NCBI RefSeq assembly: GCF_003669035.1
Contig: NZ_CP033070.1
Location: forward strand, 372,001-436,000
Direction of reading: 5' to 3'
DNA length: 64,000 bases
Source: Chryseobacterium sp. 3008163
GTDB lineage: Bacteria > Bacteroidota > Bacteroidia > Flavobacteriales > Weeksellaceae
Each line of letters begins with the position of its first letter. Position 1 is the stretch's first letter. Shown piece by piece: positions 8,198-17,869 of this stretch. The position numbers and the translations under genes were made by a program. Below the pieces are notes generated by a model. That model searched no databases. It saw nothing but the letters and a program-made list of their open reading frames with translations, and was not told the DNA's origin.

Positions 8198-10206
8198 ATG
8201 ATAATAATGCAGGGAGAAGACGATTTAAGAGGCTTAGCCAAAATAATGGCATTTATGAGGGCCGTAAGTATTCTTTTAATACTGATGCATCTTTATTGGT
8301 TCTGCTACCGTTTCTTTTAGAACGTGGTTGGACTTTAGAGATCCTCAATAGAATATTAAGCAATTTTCAGCGTACCGCCGGACTGTTTTCGCATACCTTT
8401 TATACCAAGCTGTTTGCTTTGGTATTATTGTCATTAAGTTGCTTAGGTACAAAAGGCGTCAAGAATGAAAAAATTACCTGGACTAAAATTTATGTGGCTT
8501 TGGGAATAGGATTTTGCCTATTTTTTCTGAACATACCATTATTAAAATCATCATTAAGTACCGCTACGTTTCTGTACATTATTACTACAGCCTTAGGTTA
8601 TATCTCTTTGATGGTAGCCGGTGTTTGGATGAGCCGTCTTCTGAAACATCACCTAATGGATGATGTCTTCAACAGTGAAAATGAAAGCTTTCAGCAGGAG
8701 ACGAAGCTTCTCTATAACGAGTATTCGGTCAATCTGCCAACTAAATTCTATTACCATGGGAAATGGCATCAAGGATGGATCAATGTCGTAAATCCCTTTC
8801 GAGCCACCATTGTTTTAGGCACGCCCGGATCTGGAAAATCATTTGCTGTGGTCAACAACTATATCAGACAGCATATCGAAAAGGGATTCTCGATGTACAT
8901 CTACGACTTTAAGTTCGATGACCTTTCAACCATTGCTTACAACCACCTGATAACTCATTCAGAGGGTTACAAAATAAAACCGAAATTTTACATCATCAAC
9001 TTCGATGATCCAAGAAGAAGCCACAGATGTAATCCGTTGAATCCTGATTTTATGACGGATATCTCTGATGCCTATGAAGCTGCATACACGATCATGTTGA
9101 ATTTGAACAGAAGCTGGATACAAAAGCAGGGAGACTTCTTCGTGGAGAGCCCGATCATCCTTTTGGCAGCGATCATCTGGTTCCTGAAGATCTACAAGGA
9201 TGGTCGATACTGTACATTTCCACACGCCATCGAACTTCTGAACAAAAAATACGAGGATGTTTTTACGATCCTGACGTCCTATTCTGAATTGGAGAATTAC
9301 CTCTCCCCTTTTATGGACGCCTGGCAGGGCGGAGCACAGGATCAGCTGCAGGGACAGATCGCTTCGGCAAAGATTCCCTTGTCACGAATGATCTCTCCGC
9401 AACTTTATTGGGTGATGACCGGGGATGATTTTTCGTTGGACATCAATAATACCAAAGAACCCAAGATCTTATGTGTCGGCAATAATCCGGATCGTCAGAA
9501 CATCTACTCTGCTGCCTTGGGGCTTTATAACTCGCGAATTGTCAAATTGATCAATAAAAAAGGCCAGCTGAAAAGTTCGGTCATCATTGATGAGCTTCCC
9601 ACCATTTATTTCAGAGGATTGGACAATCTGATCGCTACCGCCAGAAGCAATAAGGTTTCAGTCTGCCTTGGATTTCAGGATTTCTCACAGTTGACAAGGG
9701 ATTATGGGGATAAGGAAAGCAAAGTGATCCAGAACACCGTCGGCAATATATTCAGCGGACAGGTGGTTGGAGAAACCGCTAAATCACTGTCTGAAAGATT
9801 CGGTAAGGTGTTACAGAAAAGGCAGAGCATTTCCATCAACAGGAATGACACCTCCACCTCTATTTCAACGCAGCTGGATAGCCTGATCCCGGCCTCTAAG
9901 ATCTCAACATTGACACAGGGATTTTTCGTGGGTGCCGTTTCCGACAATTTTGATGAAAGAATAGAACAGAAAATATTCCATTCGGAGATCGTCGTGGATA
10001 CCGCTAAACTTTCTGAAGTGGAAAAGAATTACCAACCCATACCTCAGATCCGCTCATTTGTCGACGAGCAGGGAAAAGACAGCATGCAGGCAGAAATTAC
10101 ATCAAACTATAAAAGTGTCAAAGCAGATATCGTAATGATCATCGGTAACGAAATGGAACGGATTTCAAATGACCCCGATCTGCAGCACCTCATCAGTAAA
10201 AATTAA
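8198..10206 (+). pseudogene. mobC: MobC type IV coupling protein (TraG/VirD4 class), 5' frame broken
   Basis: The main frame encodes membrane segments (FALVLLSLSCLG, YVALGIGFCLFFLNI, FLYIITTALGYISLMV), a Walker A (VLGTPGSGKS, DNA near 8815) and a Walker B (SSVIIDELPTIYF), typical of the ATPase that brings the relaxase-DNA complex to the channel. It has no good start. The family N-terminus (MQGEDDLRGLAKIMAFM) lies in another frame from ATG 8207 and hits a stop at 8318. One extra T in 8315-8318 joins them (YRFFLERGW) into 666 aa, the normal size. Sequencing undercall is the likeliest reason. If real, the first membrane helix is lost. Confidence 0.85.
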
Positions 10207-10256
10207 AGCAAACCTCAAATGGAAGTTTTAAACCATTCGAGGTTTTCATAGGAGAG

Positions 10257-11102
10257 TTACTCTCCTTCTGAATTCTTGAAGTGCTGATCAAGATGATCAC
10301 AGACCAAATGCAAAAACTTCGTTGGACCTTGTTTTCGGTTTCGGATCTCAAATATCGTTTTGTGGAAGTTGCCTAAATCTGTGTCCAATGATTTTTCTAC
10401 AAATTTAATGACCTCACTGAGCTCGATATTACCTCCATTGAAACAACGCATCTGATAAAGGGCATAGATGAGTTCGATCAAACCAACCTTGGAGGCAGAC
10501 CATACCAGGGGTGACAAGGTTTTAGTGTTGTCATTATTACTTAATTTCTCGAGCTGCTTTTTCAGGTATTTGTCCATTTGCTGGCTGGCAATGAATCTCG
10601 CTACCAGATGATCGTGAGAAGTGGTAAAGCTGCTGTCAAAATTGTAGAAACCTGACGATAATTTCATTTTCAGGTCGTATGAATTTCTGATAAAGACCTT
10701 ATGGTCGAGATAGGTCGCCTCTCTTCGATGATAGCCATAAAATTCCGCATGTTCCATGTAAAAACTTTTGAGTTTTTCCTGTTCTGCCTCGTAGTATTTT
10801 TTCATTGCCTTATTCCCTGCATTCGGTTTATGGGATTCAAGTTCTAAAATTGCAGACAAATAGATAAACTTTGAGATAAATTGTGGTTTTAGTTTCTTGA
10901 AAAAGTAAACCTCTTCAGCGATATTCTCAAAATCGTGCGTTGAGATCATTTCTTTTAACTTTCTGATGGATTCATCGATCAGCAGTAAGGATTTCTCTGC
11001 GACTTTCACTATATCGTCATCGTCGTCATATACTTCATTGATCTTCAGCTCTAAATCGTCATGTAATTTTGTGATCTTTCTAAAAATTGCTTTTGTTACC
11101 AT
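10257..11102 (-). CDS. rteC: RteC-like regulator of element excision/transfer
   Basis: This 281-aa mostly helical protein carries FYMEHAEFYGYHRREATYLDHKVFIR and a C-terminal SKVGLIELIYALYQMRCFNGG, matching the RteC family. In CTnDOT, RteC turns on the excision genes in response to the RteA/RteB system. No rteA or rteB is seen here, but a TPR-AraC regulator gene follows on the same strand (upstream, 46 nt away). It converges with mobC, 50 nt apart. The match is by motif memory, without a search. Confidence 0.8.
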   Translation of the reverse strand: MVTKAIFRKITKLHDDLELKINEVYDDDDDIVKVAEKSLLLIDESIRKLKEMISTHDFENIAEEVYFFKKLKPQFISKFIYLSAILELESHKPNAGNKAMKKYYEAEQEKLKSFYMEHAEFYGYHRREATYLDHKVFIRNSYDLKMKLSSGFYNFDSSFTTSHDHLVARFIASQQMDKYLKKQLEKLSNNDNTKTLSPLVWSASKVGLIELIYALYQMRCFNGGNIELSEVIKFVEKSLDTDLGNFHKTIFEIRNRKQGPTKFLHLVCDHLDQHFKNSEGE

Positions 11103-11148
11103 GTCCTTTTTTCAGAAATTTACAAAAATTCGTGTATTCATGCGACAA

Positions 11149-12852
11149 TCAACTGATCCCAAGGTCCTTTTTTCGATTCTTGATGTAGTCTGTAGGTCGG
11201 ATTCCATTGATCTCGAAGAATAGGCTGGAAAAATTTTGCCTTGCTGCAATACCGCATTCTTCCGCTAATGCTTTGATGCTGTAATTAAGATATTTCGTAT
11301 CGGTATTCAGAAGGTGCGTGATATGGTTGATCCGCAGCTCGGCCATATATTTGTTGAAGTTCATCCCCTTGTTTTCGTTGATGTACACCGAGAGGTAATG
11401 TGAATTTGTTCCCAATTTGACAGCAACACTTTTTTCGGTCAGGCCTTTCTTGGTGAACATTAGGTCTTTCTCGAATTTATTAAGTTTCTGCCTGATTTCT
11501 TCGGTCATTGCTGCAGTAAGACTGGTCTTTCTTGAAGAAGCTTTTGGGGACATCTCGCCATCAACGTCAGCAATGACGTTGGGTTGGTTTTCTAATTTTT
11601 TCTGCAGTAGCTCATACTGCTTTCTGATCTTGCGTTCCCTGTAGTAATGGTAGATAAAAAATCCGAGTAGCATTGATCCGGATACAATTAAAATCTGTCC
11701 TATCATTATTTTCTTTCTGCTGGCTTTCTCAAGGCGTTGCTTCTCATCAAGTAAACTGCTCCGGTCATAATCCCTGTGAAGCTTCGATGACAGATAAGGA
11801 TAGTCATTGCTGATCAGACTGTCAGCTTTAAGCAACTGATCGGTGTAATACAGCTGTCTTTTGATATTTTTTTTCGACCTGTAGAAATCGATCAGAAAAT
11901 TATAGCTGGGTGAAACTTCGGGAATGACAAATCCTTGTTTGTTAAAGATCGAATCGACCTTATTAAAATACATTATACCCTGCTCCTGTTTCCTTTGTGC
12001 AATATCAATTCTGCCCAGATAAAAATAGACCACAGAGGCCCATGCGAAATCATTTCGCTTGACAATGGCAGGCAACGACCTTTTAAGATAAGCACTTGCT
12101 GAAGCATACGCTCCGTCGTTGTATTTTGATATCCCTATGCACTTCAGAAAATAACTGTTCTCCAGAACAAAGTCTTTGTTATTACGGGTAAGCTTATCCC
12201 CTAATAGGCTCAAACTGTCGCTTTTTTTAAAATTATTAAGATAGCGGTTGATGACCGTCAGTTGGTGAAGACTGTTGAAATAGGCCTTCTTGTAATTATA
12301 GGTCTCATTGTTGTGAAGGTCTTCGGCGATATGCTGACCGTAAAATCGTATGCATTTCTCAAAATGGGACAACGCATCTTCATAATACCCCAAATGACCT
12401 TTGACGATACCCAGATGATAGACCACTTTATATTTTTGGTATTGGTCGTCGGAACCTTTAGAATAGTTGTAAGCAAGAACATATTGATTAAGTGCCTGCC
12501 TGTAATTTTTTTGATAGAAATAGTAGATAATTCCTTTGCTGAGATGGTCCCTGCTCAGATCATCACTCGTTCCGTACTGACGACTTGCCAGTATTGCACT
12601 GTCCGCGTACTGCATTTTATGGGCATAGTCAAACTGACGTCCGTCGCGGTATCCTTGAATTAGCTTATTAAAACTGGACTCTGATTTTGCTTTCTGGATG
12701 TATCGTCGTACCTGTGGCATGGCACTGCTGTCGTCAATGTCTTTTTTCTCATATGAACTTCTTATCTCACTGAATGTTGTCTGATGACCCTGTGAAAACA
12801 GGAGCTGTGAAAAAACAGAAATGAATACAAGAAAGTATGCAACCCTTTCCAT
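11149..12852 (-). CDS. TPR-containing, membrane-anchored AraC family regulator
   Basis: This 567-aa protein has an N-terminal signal peptide (to about residue 22), TPR-like helical repeats (about 50-360, e.g. KVVYHLGIVKGHLGYYEDAL), one membrane helix (MIGQILIVSGSMLLGFFIYH, about 385-404), a coiled linker and a C-terminal AraC HTH (YSIKALAEECGIAARQNFSS). This architecture is a one-piece regulator that senses outside the cytoplasm, common in Flavobacteriia. It is transcribed away from the lipoprotein-MauE-DUF6520 cluster, whose first gene lies 277 nt away, and is the best candidate regulator for it. Confidence 0.85.
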   Translation of the reverse strand: MERVAYFLVFISVFSQLLFSQGHQTTFSEIRSSYEKKDIDDSSAMPQVRRYIQKAKSESSFNKLIQGYRDGRQFDYAHKMQYADSAILASRQYGTSDDLSRDHLSKGIIYYFYQKNYRQALNQYVLAYNYSKGSDDQYQKYKVVYHLGIVKGHLGYYEDALSHFEKCIRFYGQHIAEDLHNNETYNYKKAYFNSLHQLTVINRYLNNFKKSDSLSLLGDKLTRNNKDFVLENSYFLKCIGISKYNDGAYASASAYLKRSLPAIVKRNDFAWASVVYFYLGRIDIAQRKQEQGIMYFNKVDSIFNKQGFVIPEVSPSYNFLIDFYRSKKNIKRQLYYTDQLLKADSLISNDYPYLSSKLHRDYDRSSLLDEKQRLEKASRKKIMIGQILIVSGSMLLGFFIYHYYRERKIRKQYELLQKKLENQPNVIADVDGEMSPKASSRKTSLTAAMTEEIRQKLNKFEKDLMFTKKGLTEKSVAVKLGTNSHYLSVYINENKGMNFNKYMAELRINHITHLLNTDTKYLNYSIKALAEECGIAARQNFSSLFFEINGIRPTDYIKNRKKDLGIS

Positions 12853-13070
12853 ATCACTTATTTTAGAAACTCACCATATCAAATTTAGACATTTTTTTTA
12901 CTGAAAGTATGAGATCAAATAGATTTCATGCTATCAAAAAGCATAGGAGGCTTTATTCTATTGATAAACAACTACATAATCCCTAAAATCAATGGGATCA
13001 ATTTTAAAATTGTGACGTATTAATTTTAAAATCACGCCTAACAACACTTTTTTAAGACTTCTTGTCCGAT

Positions 13071-13078
13071 ACCTTTGG
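13071..13078 (+). promoter_or_regulatory. Promoter -7 box for the lipoprotein-MauE-DUF6520 cluster
   Basis: TACCTTTG matches TAnnTTTG and lies 52 nt before the lipoprotein ATG. The flanking 12853-13070 has no gene and no strong repeat. This is a probable start of a transcript covering 13130-15368. Confidence 0.5.
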
Positions 13079-13129
13079 CTTAGAATTCTATCATAATCCG
13101 GCCGGGATAACCCCATTAAAAAAATTAAA

Positions 13130-13351
13130 ATGAAAAAGTTTATCCCAATTTTTAGTATAGCGATAGCGTCAGTTTTATTACAAAACTGCACCGATCGAGA
13201 TGAAGATGTCAGTGCAGATCATAGTCGATTAAATGACACACAACCAGAGTTCATGATGCGTGGAGATTCCACCAGATCGTCAGGAGAAATTGTAGATCCC
13301 GATCCGCCGGTAAGAGATGGCGATAATTGGCGGTCTGTTCCAAAAAAGTAA
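13130..13351 (+). CDS. Small lipoprotein
   Basis: The 73-aa product starts MKKFIPIFSIAIASVLLQNC, giving a signal peptide with lipobox LLQNC (Cys20). The 53-residue mature part is short, charged and proline-rich (DPDPPVRDGDNWRSVPKK). It is probably attached to the outer membrane. It begins the plus-strand cluster with the short ORF, MauE and DUF6520 genes. I do not recognise a family. The clean signal peptide makes the gene believable despite its size. Confidence 0.7.
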   Translation: MKKFIPIFSIAIASVLLQNCTDRDEDVSADHSRLNDTQPEFMMRGDSTRSSGEIVDPDPPVRDGDNWRSVPKK

Positions 13352-13367
13352 TCACATCTTATGACCT

Positions 13368-13535
13368 ATGATTCCCCATACCTCCATATCAGTTGTCACA
13401 GGCTTACCATGTCCGGAAAGCGGCATCTGGGAAAGTATGGGGAATTTCAGAACGACAGTCACCCTGTTTAAAGGTGAGAAAATGCCTGACTATTGTGGAA
13501 AGAAGATCAAATGGAGATTAATTATAGCCTGTTAA
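13368..13535 (+). CDS. Short ORF with CPxSGxW and KGxxMP motifs
   Basis: From ATG 13368 this gives a 55-aa product containing LPCPESGIWESMG, LFKGEKMPDYCGKK and a C-terminal Cys. It fits exactly between the lipoprotein stop and the MauE start (18 nt). The spacing of CP-SG-W, KG-MP and GK-W resembles small Bacteroidetes proteins I have seen but cannot name. It has no signal peptide and three cysteines. A stretch of codons of this composition is unlikely by chance, but no search supports it. Confidence 0.5.
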   Translation: MIPHTSISVVTGLPCPESGIWESMGNFRTTVTLFKGEKMPDYCGKKIKWRLIIAC

Positions 13536-13553
13536 AATTTACAAATATTTACC

Positions 13554-15071
13554 ATGAGAAAGACATATTCTATAATCGTTAAAGTGATCACCTACTTTTT
13601 TATACTGCTTTTTTGCTATGCTGCAATCAGCAAAATACTGGATTTTGAAAACTTTCAGGTTCAGATTGGGCAGTCTCCTTTGTTAAGCGCTTATGCAGGA
13701 TTTATATCCTATGCAGTAATTATTGCAGAACTGCTCATCGTACTGATGCTGATTTTTCCAAAAACATTTCTCTGGGGATTATATTCATCAACTGCATTGA
13801 TGACAGCGTTTACGGTCTACATCTATTTAATTTTAAATCATAGTGATTTCGTACCCTGTGCATGCGGAGGGATCTTGGAAAAGATGGGATGGACAGAACA
13901 CCTGATTTTTAATATCAGTGCCGTAGTGCTGGGAATTGTAGCTGTCTTTTTATATACAAAGAAAGAATATCCACGTAAAACTGTTGTTCTATCACTCGTC
14001 ATTTCCAATATTCTAAGTGCTGTCTTTATTCTTTTCTTATTTTTAAGATCAGACTATGTGATTAAGCAGGAAAATAATTTTACACGAAGGTTTTTAATGC
14101 ATCCTGTTCTAAAAACAAAAAGTATTGCTCTCGAAAACAACACATACTATTTTGCAGGATCTGATAATCAAAAGGTATATCTTGGAAATAGGACAATGCC
14201 ACAAAATCTGTTAACTGTTGACTCAATGCTTCAAAAACGTCTCAATTTAAAAATGGATTTGGATCTTAAAAAATATCCATATAGAAAGATTGAGGTTAAA
14301 GTCTATGATAATAGTTATTTTATCTATGACGGTACAGTGCCTGTAATATCTAAAGGACAGCTAGGTCGTTCTGAAACGGAGGTCATCAGTTATAAGGATG
14401 CTTTTTTCAGCCAGATAGAAATTATCAACAGTAACAGAATGGCCATTAGAGCACTGTCATCAACAACTAAAAATCTGACACTTGGTATATTGAAGATTGG
14501 AAGCAATGGGAAAAATGAGGTGCAGTTATTTCCGCAACTTCTGGAAAAACAATCTGATGGGGTATTTGATTCGGACGGTTATCTTTCTTCAAATCCAAAA
14601 TCAGCTCAAGTGACTTACATCCATGCTTACCGTAATCAGTTTCTTGTGATGGATTCAACAATGAAACTTCAACGGAGATTATCAACCATTGATACAACAA
14701 CTATTGCACAAATACAGGTAACTCCCTTATCCGACGGAAGATTTAAAATGTCTAAGCCTGCGTTACATGTTAATGGCCATGCGAAAGTTTTCAGCGGACT
14801 TTTATTTAATCCCGCCTACTTAAGAGGCCAGCATGAACCCGTCAAAAGATGGAAGGAAAGCAGAACAATTGATGTTTACAATATCAATAAGCAGGAATAT
14901 ATCGGAAGTATTTACATTGATCATTACAAAGATTCAGAGATGTCAGATTTTACAGTTACCGATAAGCACTTGTACGTCATTGCAGGAAATCAGCTCATTC
15001 AGTACCGCCTGACAAATTCTCTGACAAAATATTTTAAAAACGGGGTAGCCGAAAACCGTATCCAAGAGTAG
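13554..15071 (+). CDS. MauE/DoxX-like membrane protein with C-terminal extracytoplasmic domain
   Basis: The 505-aa protein has four membrane helices in the first 145 residues plus one near 150-168. The motif PCACGGILEKMGWTEHLIFN (about 101-120) is the paired-cysteine signature of MauE-like proteins, which are linked to disulfide formation in periplasmic partners. The remaining 330 residues are soluble, strand-rich and repeat-like (e.g. KSIALENNTYYFAGS), possibly a propeller. It is followed 21 nt later by a cysteine-containing secreted DUF6520 peptide, a plausible redox client. Substrate and propeller fold are inference. Confidence 0.8.
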   Translation: MRKTYSIIVKVITYFFILLFCYAAISKILDFENFQVQIGQSPLLSAYAGFISYAVIIAELLIVLMLIFPKTFLWGLYSSTALMTAFTVYIYLILNHSDFVPCACGGILEKMGWTEHLIFNISAVVLGIVAVFLYTKKEYPRKTVVLSLVISNILSAVFILFLFLRSDYVIKQENNFTRRFLMHPVLKTKSIALENNTYYFAGSDNQKVYLGNRTMPQNLLTVDSMLQKRLNLKMDLDLKKYPYRKIEVKVYDNSYFIYDGTVPVISKGQLGRSETEVISYKDAFFSQIEIINSNRMAIRALSSTTKNLTLGILKIGSNGKNEVQLFPQLLEKQSDGVFDSDGYLSSNPKSAQVTYIHAYRNQFLVMDSTMKLQRRLSTIDTTTIAQIQVTPLSDGRFKMSKPALHVNGHAKVFSGLLFNPAYLRGQHEPVKRWKESRTIDVYNINKQEYIGSIYIDHYKDSEMSDFTVTDKHLYVIAGNQLIQYRLTNSLTKYFKNGVAENRIQE

Positions 15072-15092
15072 GCACAATCAAATTTCTTTATT

Positions 15093-15368
15093 ATGAAAAA
15101 ATTTCTTTTTCCTGTTGTCCTTGTATTAGTGGGCACAGGGTCAGCACTTGCTACCAATGTAGCAAAAAAGAGTAACAAAGCTTTAGTACCTGCGTACAGA
15201 ATTGTGAGCGTAGGAGGAGGACAGTTCCAATGTCAAAATGCTGAGCAACAGTGTAGTGATGTTAATAATGGTATTGTCTGTAAATGGGAAGTTGACGGCA
15301 CTACTGATCTTCATAATGAAGGCTCAGGAACCATGTGTGGAAGTGAACTCTTTGAGATTCCTAATTAG
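15093..15368 (+). CDS. DUF6520 family secreted peptide
   Basis: The 91-aa protein starts MKKFLFPVVLVLVGTGSALA, a signal peptide typical of DUF6520, followed by ALVPAYRIVS and a tail with four cysteines (FQCQNAEQQCSDVNNG, VCKWEVD, TMCGSEL). DUF6520 peptides are abundant in Chryseobacterium and of unknown function. The cysteines and the MauE-like gene just upstream suggest that it is disulfide-bonded outside the cytoplasm. A clear terminator follows, so it ends the transcript. Confidence 0.8.
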   Translation: MKKFLFPVVLVLVGTGSALATNVAKKSNKALVPAYRIVSVGGGQFQCQNAEQQCSDVNNGIVCKWEVDGTTDLHNEGSGTMCGSELFEIPN

Positions 15369-15376
15369 AAAGATGA

Positions 15377-15400
15377 GGGACGCTATTGAGCGTCCCTTTT
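15377..15400 (+). terminator. Rho-independent terminator after DUF6520
   Basis: GGGACGCT, a 4-nt loop and AGCGTCCC form a perfect 8-bp stem followed by TTTT, 8 nt after the DUF6520 stop. It also separates this unit from the converging S9 peptidase gene. Confidence 0.85.
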
Positions 15401-15437
15401 CATTTCCTGACTAATCCAGTCAATATTTTCCTCTTTT

Positions 15438-17869
15438 TTAAAAATAATTCCACCAATCCATTACCTTATTATTAAAGTCTTTGATTTCCTCAGAATCATC
15501 CTTTAAAGAGTGCTCCTGATTGTCATACAGTAAAGCCACAGCCTTCTTATCATTTCGCAACAATCCCATAAAGAAACTCATAGGCTGATCCAAAGGAGTA
15601 TTAGTATCTTTTTTTCCTGCCCATATCAAGACCGGTGCACTCACATTTTCCACATAATTGATTGGATTATTACGAAAATACAGGTCTTTATTTTCAGCGT
15701 ATGGAACTGCCATTTCAAACTGACCGTTTTCAAACCGCATATAGTTGGCAACATTAAAAAAATCGCTGAACGAAAAGTAAAAGTGAGGAACATCCCCCAA
15801 CGAGGCACCTGAAACGTATGCTGCAAAGCGTTTGGAATGTGTTGCGATGAAATTGGTCTCATATCCTCCTAAAGAATGACCAGTCAACCCTAAACGGGAT
15901 GCATCCACATTAGAATGATTTATAATTTCATCTAAACCGCTGTTCACGCAATCCAGAGCAGATATACCTGTTCCTCTCTTATCGAATAGTATATCCGGTT
16001 GGAAAACAAAATAGCCATTCTCTATAAGCGTACGTTTGTTAAAACCAGTATTACCCCAGTCAGGGTAAAGGTACTTATCTGCACTTCCGGAAAGTAAACT
16101 GTATATATAAACTACGACAGGATATTTTTTCGAGGGATCAAAATCTACAGGATAAGTAAGAATTCCTTTTAAAGGAGTTCCTTTGCTATTTTCATAAGAT
16201 AGAATATCCTGTTTCATAAACTTTGCTTTTTGATCGTGCAAATTTGTACGGTATAATAATTTTTTTCTGGATCACCTTTTTCACTTAAATACAAACTAGC
16301 GGGTACATTAAAATTTTCCTCTACAATAAATATTTTGTTTTTCTTTTGTCGTATTTAAAATCCTTGATTCTGTTGGGAGTATAAGGAATTATATTCTTTA
16401 TCATTCCGTTCAGAAATGTGAAATAGCCGTTATCATTATGATCTGTTCTTTTTACATTTATTATTAGAGGTTTCTTTGTATCGGCACTTCTTTCGACAAA
16501 TTTAAAATTACTTAAATGATAGATCATGTTTCGGAGTAAATTATGAAAGGTTACTTTTGAATTTTCTGAAACAACAATTTTTTTTGAACTGCCTTTTATC
16601 AGATCATATCTGAACAACCCGTCTGCACATTCAAATAAGGCTGCCTGATCAGACATCATCACAGGATTGGTAAGCTTTTCGGTAGTCTCAATATCTTTTA
16701 TCGTGTTGAGAAAATGGTCATATAATATCCACATTTTTTTGTCAATACGGTATGCAAGGGTAAATCTGCGGTTCTCACTCATGACCAATTCTTCGACATT
16801 TTCAAAGATACGTTCAGCCTTATCTTTGTGTGTATCATATCTGAATACATTAAAACTGCGATAGCCAGTATAATTGAATTCTTCGTCCGTATGATATGCC
16901 CAAAGATAGCGGGCATCGTTCATCCCGATAAAATCTGAAAAATGATCTGTCGGTATTTCTATCATCTCATCTTTTGTAATGTTCCAGTGTAAGTACCGAT
17001 GATGCTTTGTTCCGTCTTTTTGTCCCGCAGGCGTTTATCACCACTATACCATACCTCTACCATTTTATTTTTCTGTGGCTGCTGGACATGCTGAAAATCA
17101 ATCAGGAACGTATCTGAATCATGAATCTCAGATATTTTAACGGATTCAAACCCACCGGAACTTATTTCCTTCTTCTTAAATAAATAATTATCGGATGTTC
17201 GGATTAAAGAAACACTTAATTCTAAATCATCTTTTTTCCGGTATTCTTCTATCAATGAAATGAACTTTTTGATGGCAGGTACTTTATTGATTTAATACCA
17301 TTGCTCGTTGTATGTATCGTTTTTACAGTTTTACCATTCCATACAGCAATTTCAGAGGTGCTACCATTTTTATAAACCAGATATACTCTGCAGTCTTCAT
17401 CCGAAATAAAATCCTGCACTCCTTTTGAAGAATGCAGAAGTTTCCCTTTATAGTCATAGATATTAATATTCTTAGCATGATCAAGGAGAACCACCTGTTT
17501 TGACACTGACAGAATTTCTCCACTAATTATTTGATCAAACTTCTTGCTCTTTTTTGAGGGCAGATCTATCAGTTCTGCTGTACTGTTACCCACTGCAAAT
17601 ACAAGATTGTTATTCAGGAATGTTACTTTGCTTTTTTTGACTAAAGTATCTAAAATTATGTTCTCCGATTTCGTATCAAAAATCAAAATTGTATCTGAAT
17701 TCTTTCTGTAATATTTCGTTACTGAGGCAAACCGTTGATCATCTGTTACCTGCAAGCCACCTATTGCTGTTGAAAAACGAGACATCCATTGATCCATTTC
17801 GGCATCAGTTTTCTGTGCTTTAATCAGGATACCTGAGCAAAGCCATAATAAAAGACAAACGGTTCTCAT
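15438..17869 (-). pseudogene. S9 prolyl-oligopeptidase-like serine peptidase, four frame breaks
   Basis: Five minus-strand pieces read in order form one 811-aa protein. They are a signal peptide (MRTVCLLLWLCSGILIKAQ), a beta-rich N-terminal domain, and an alpha/beta-hydrolase domain with nucleophile motif GHSLGGYE, the acid in GKKDTNTP and His in NQEHSL. One added base mends each break (T runs at 17266-17270, 16972-16975 and 16338-16342; A run at 16240-16242), and conserved text continues across each, e.g. TVQILHDQKAKF. The family cleaves short peptides after signal-directed export. The start overlaps the susD stop (TAATG). Four breaks in one gene could mean true decay, but all are one-base losses, as elsewhere here. 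Confidence 0.75.

Noticed and set aside
8058-8252. 64-aa minus-strand frame before mobC
   Set aside because: It overlaps the real mobC N-terminus on the other strand and has no family-like sequence.
12262-12663. 133-aa plus-strand frame
   Set aside because: It is antisense to the TPR-AraC regulator and hydrophobic only because the opposite strand is rich in Asp/Asn/Lys codons.
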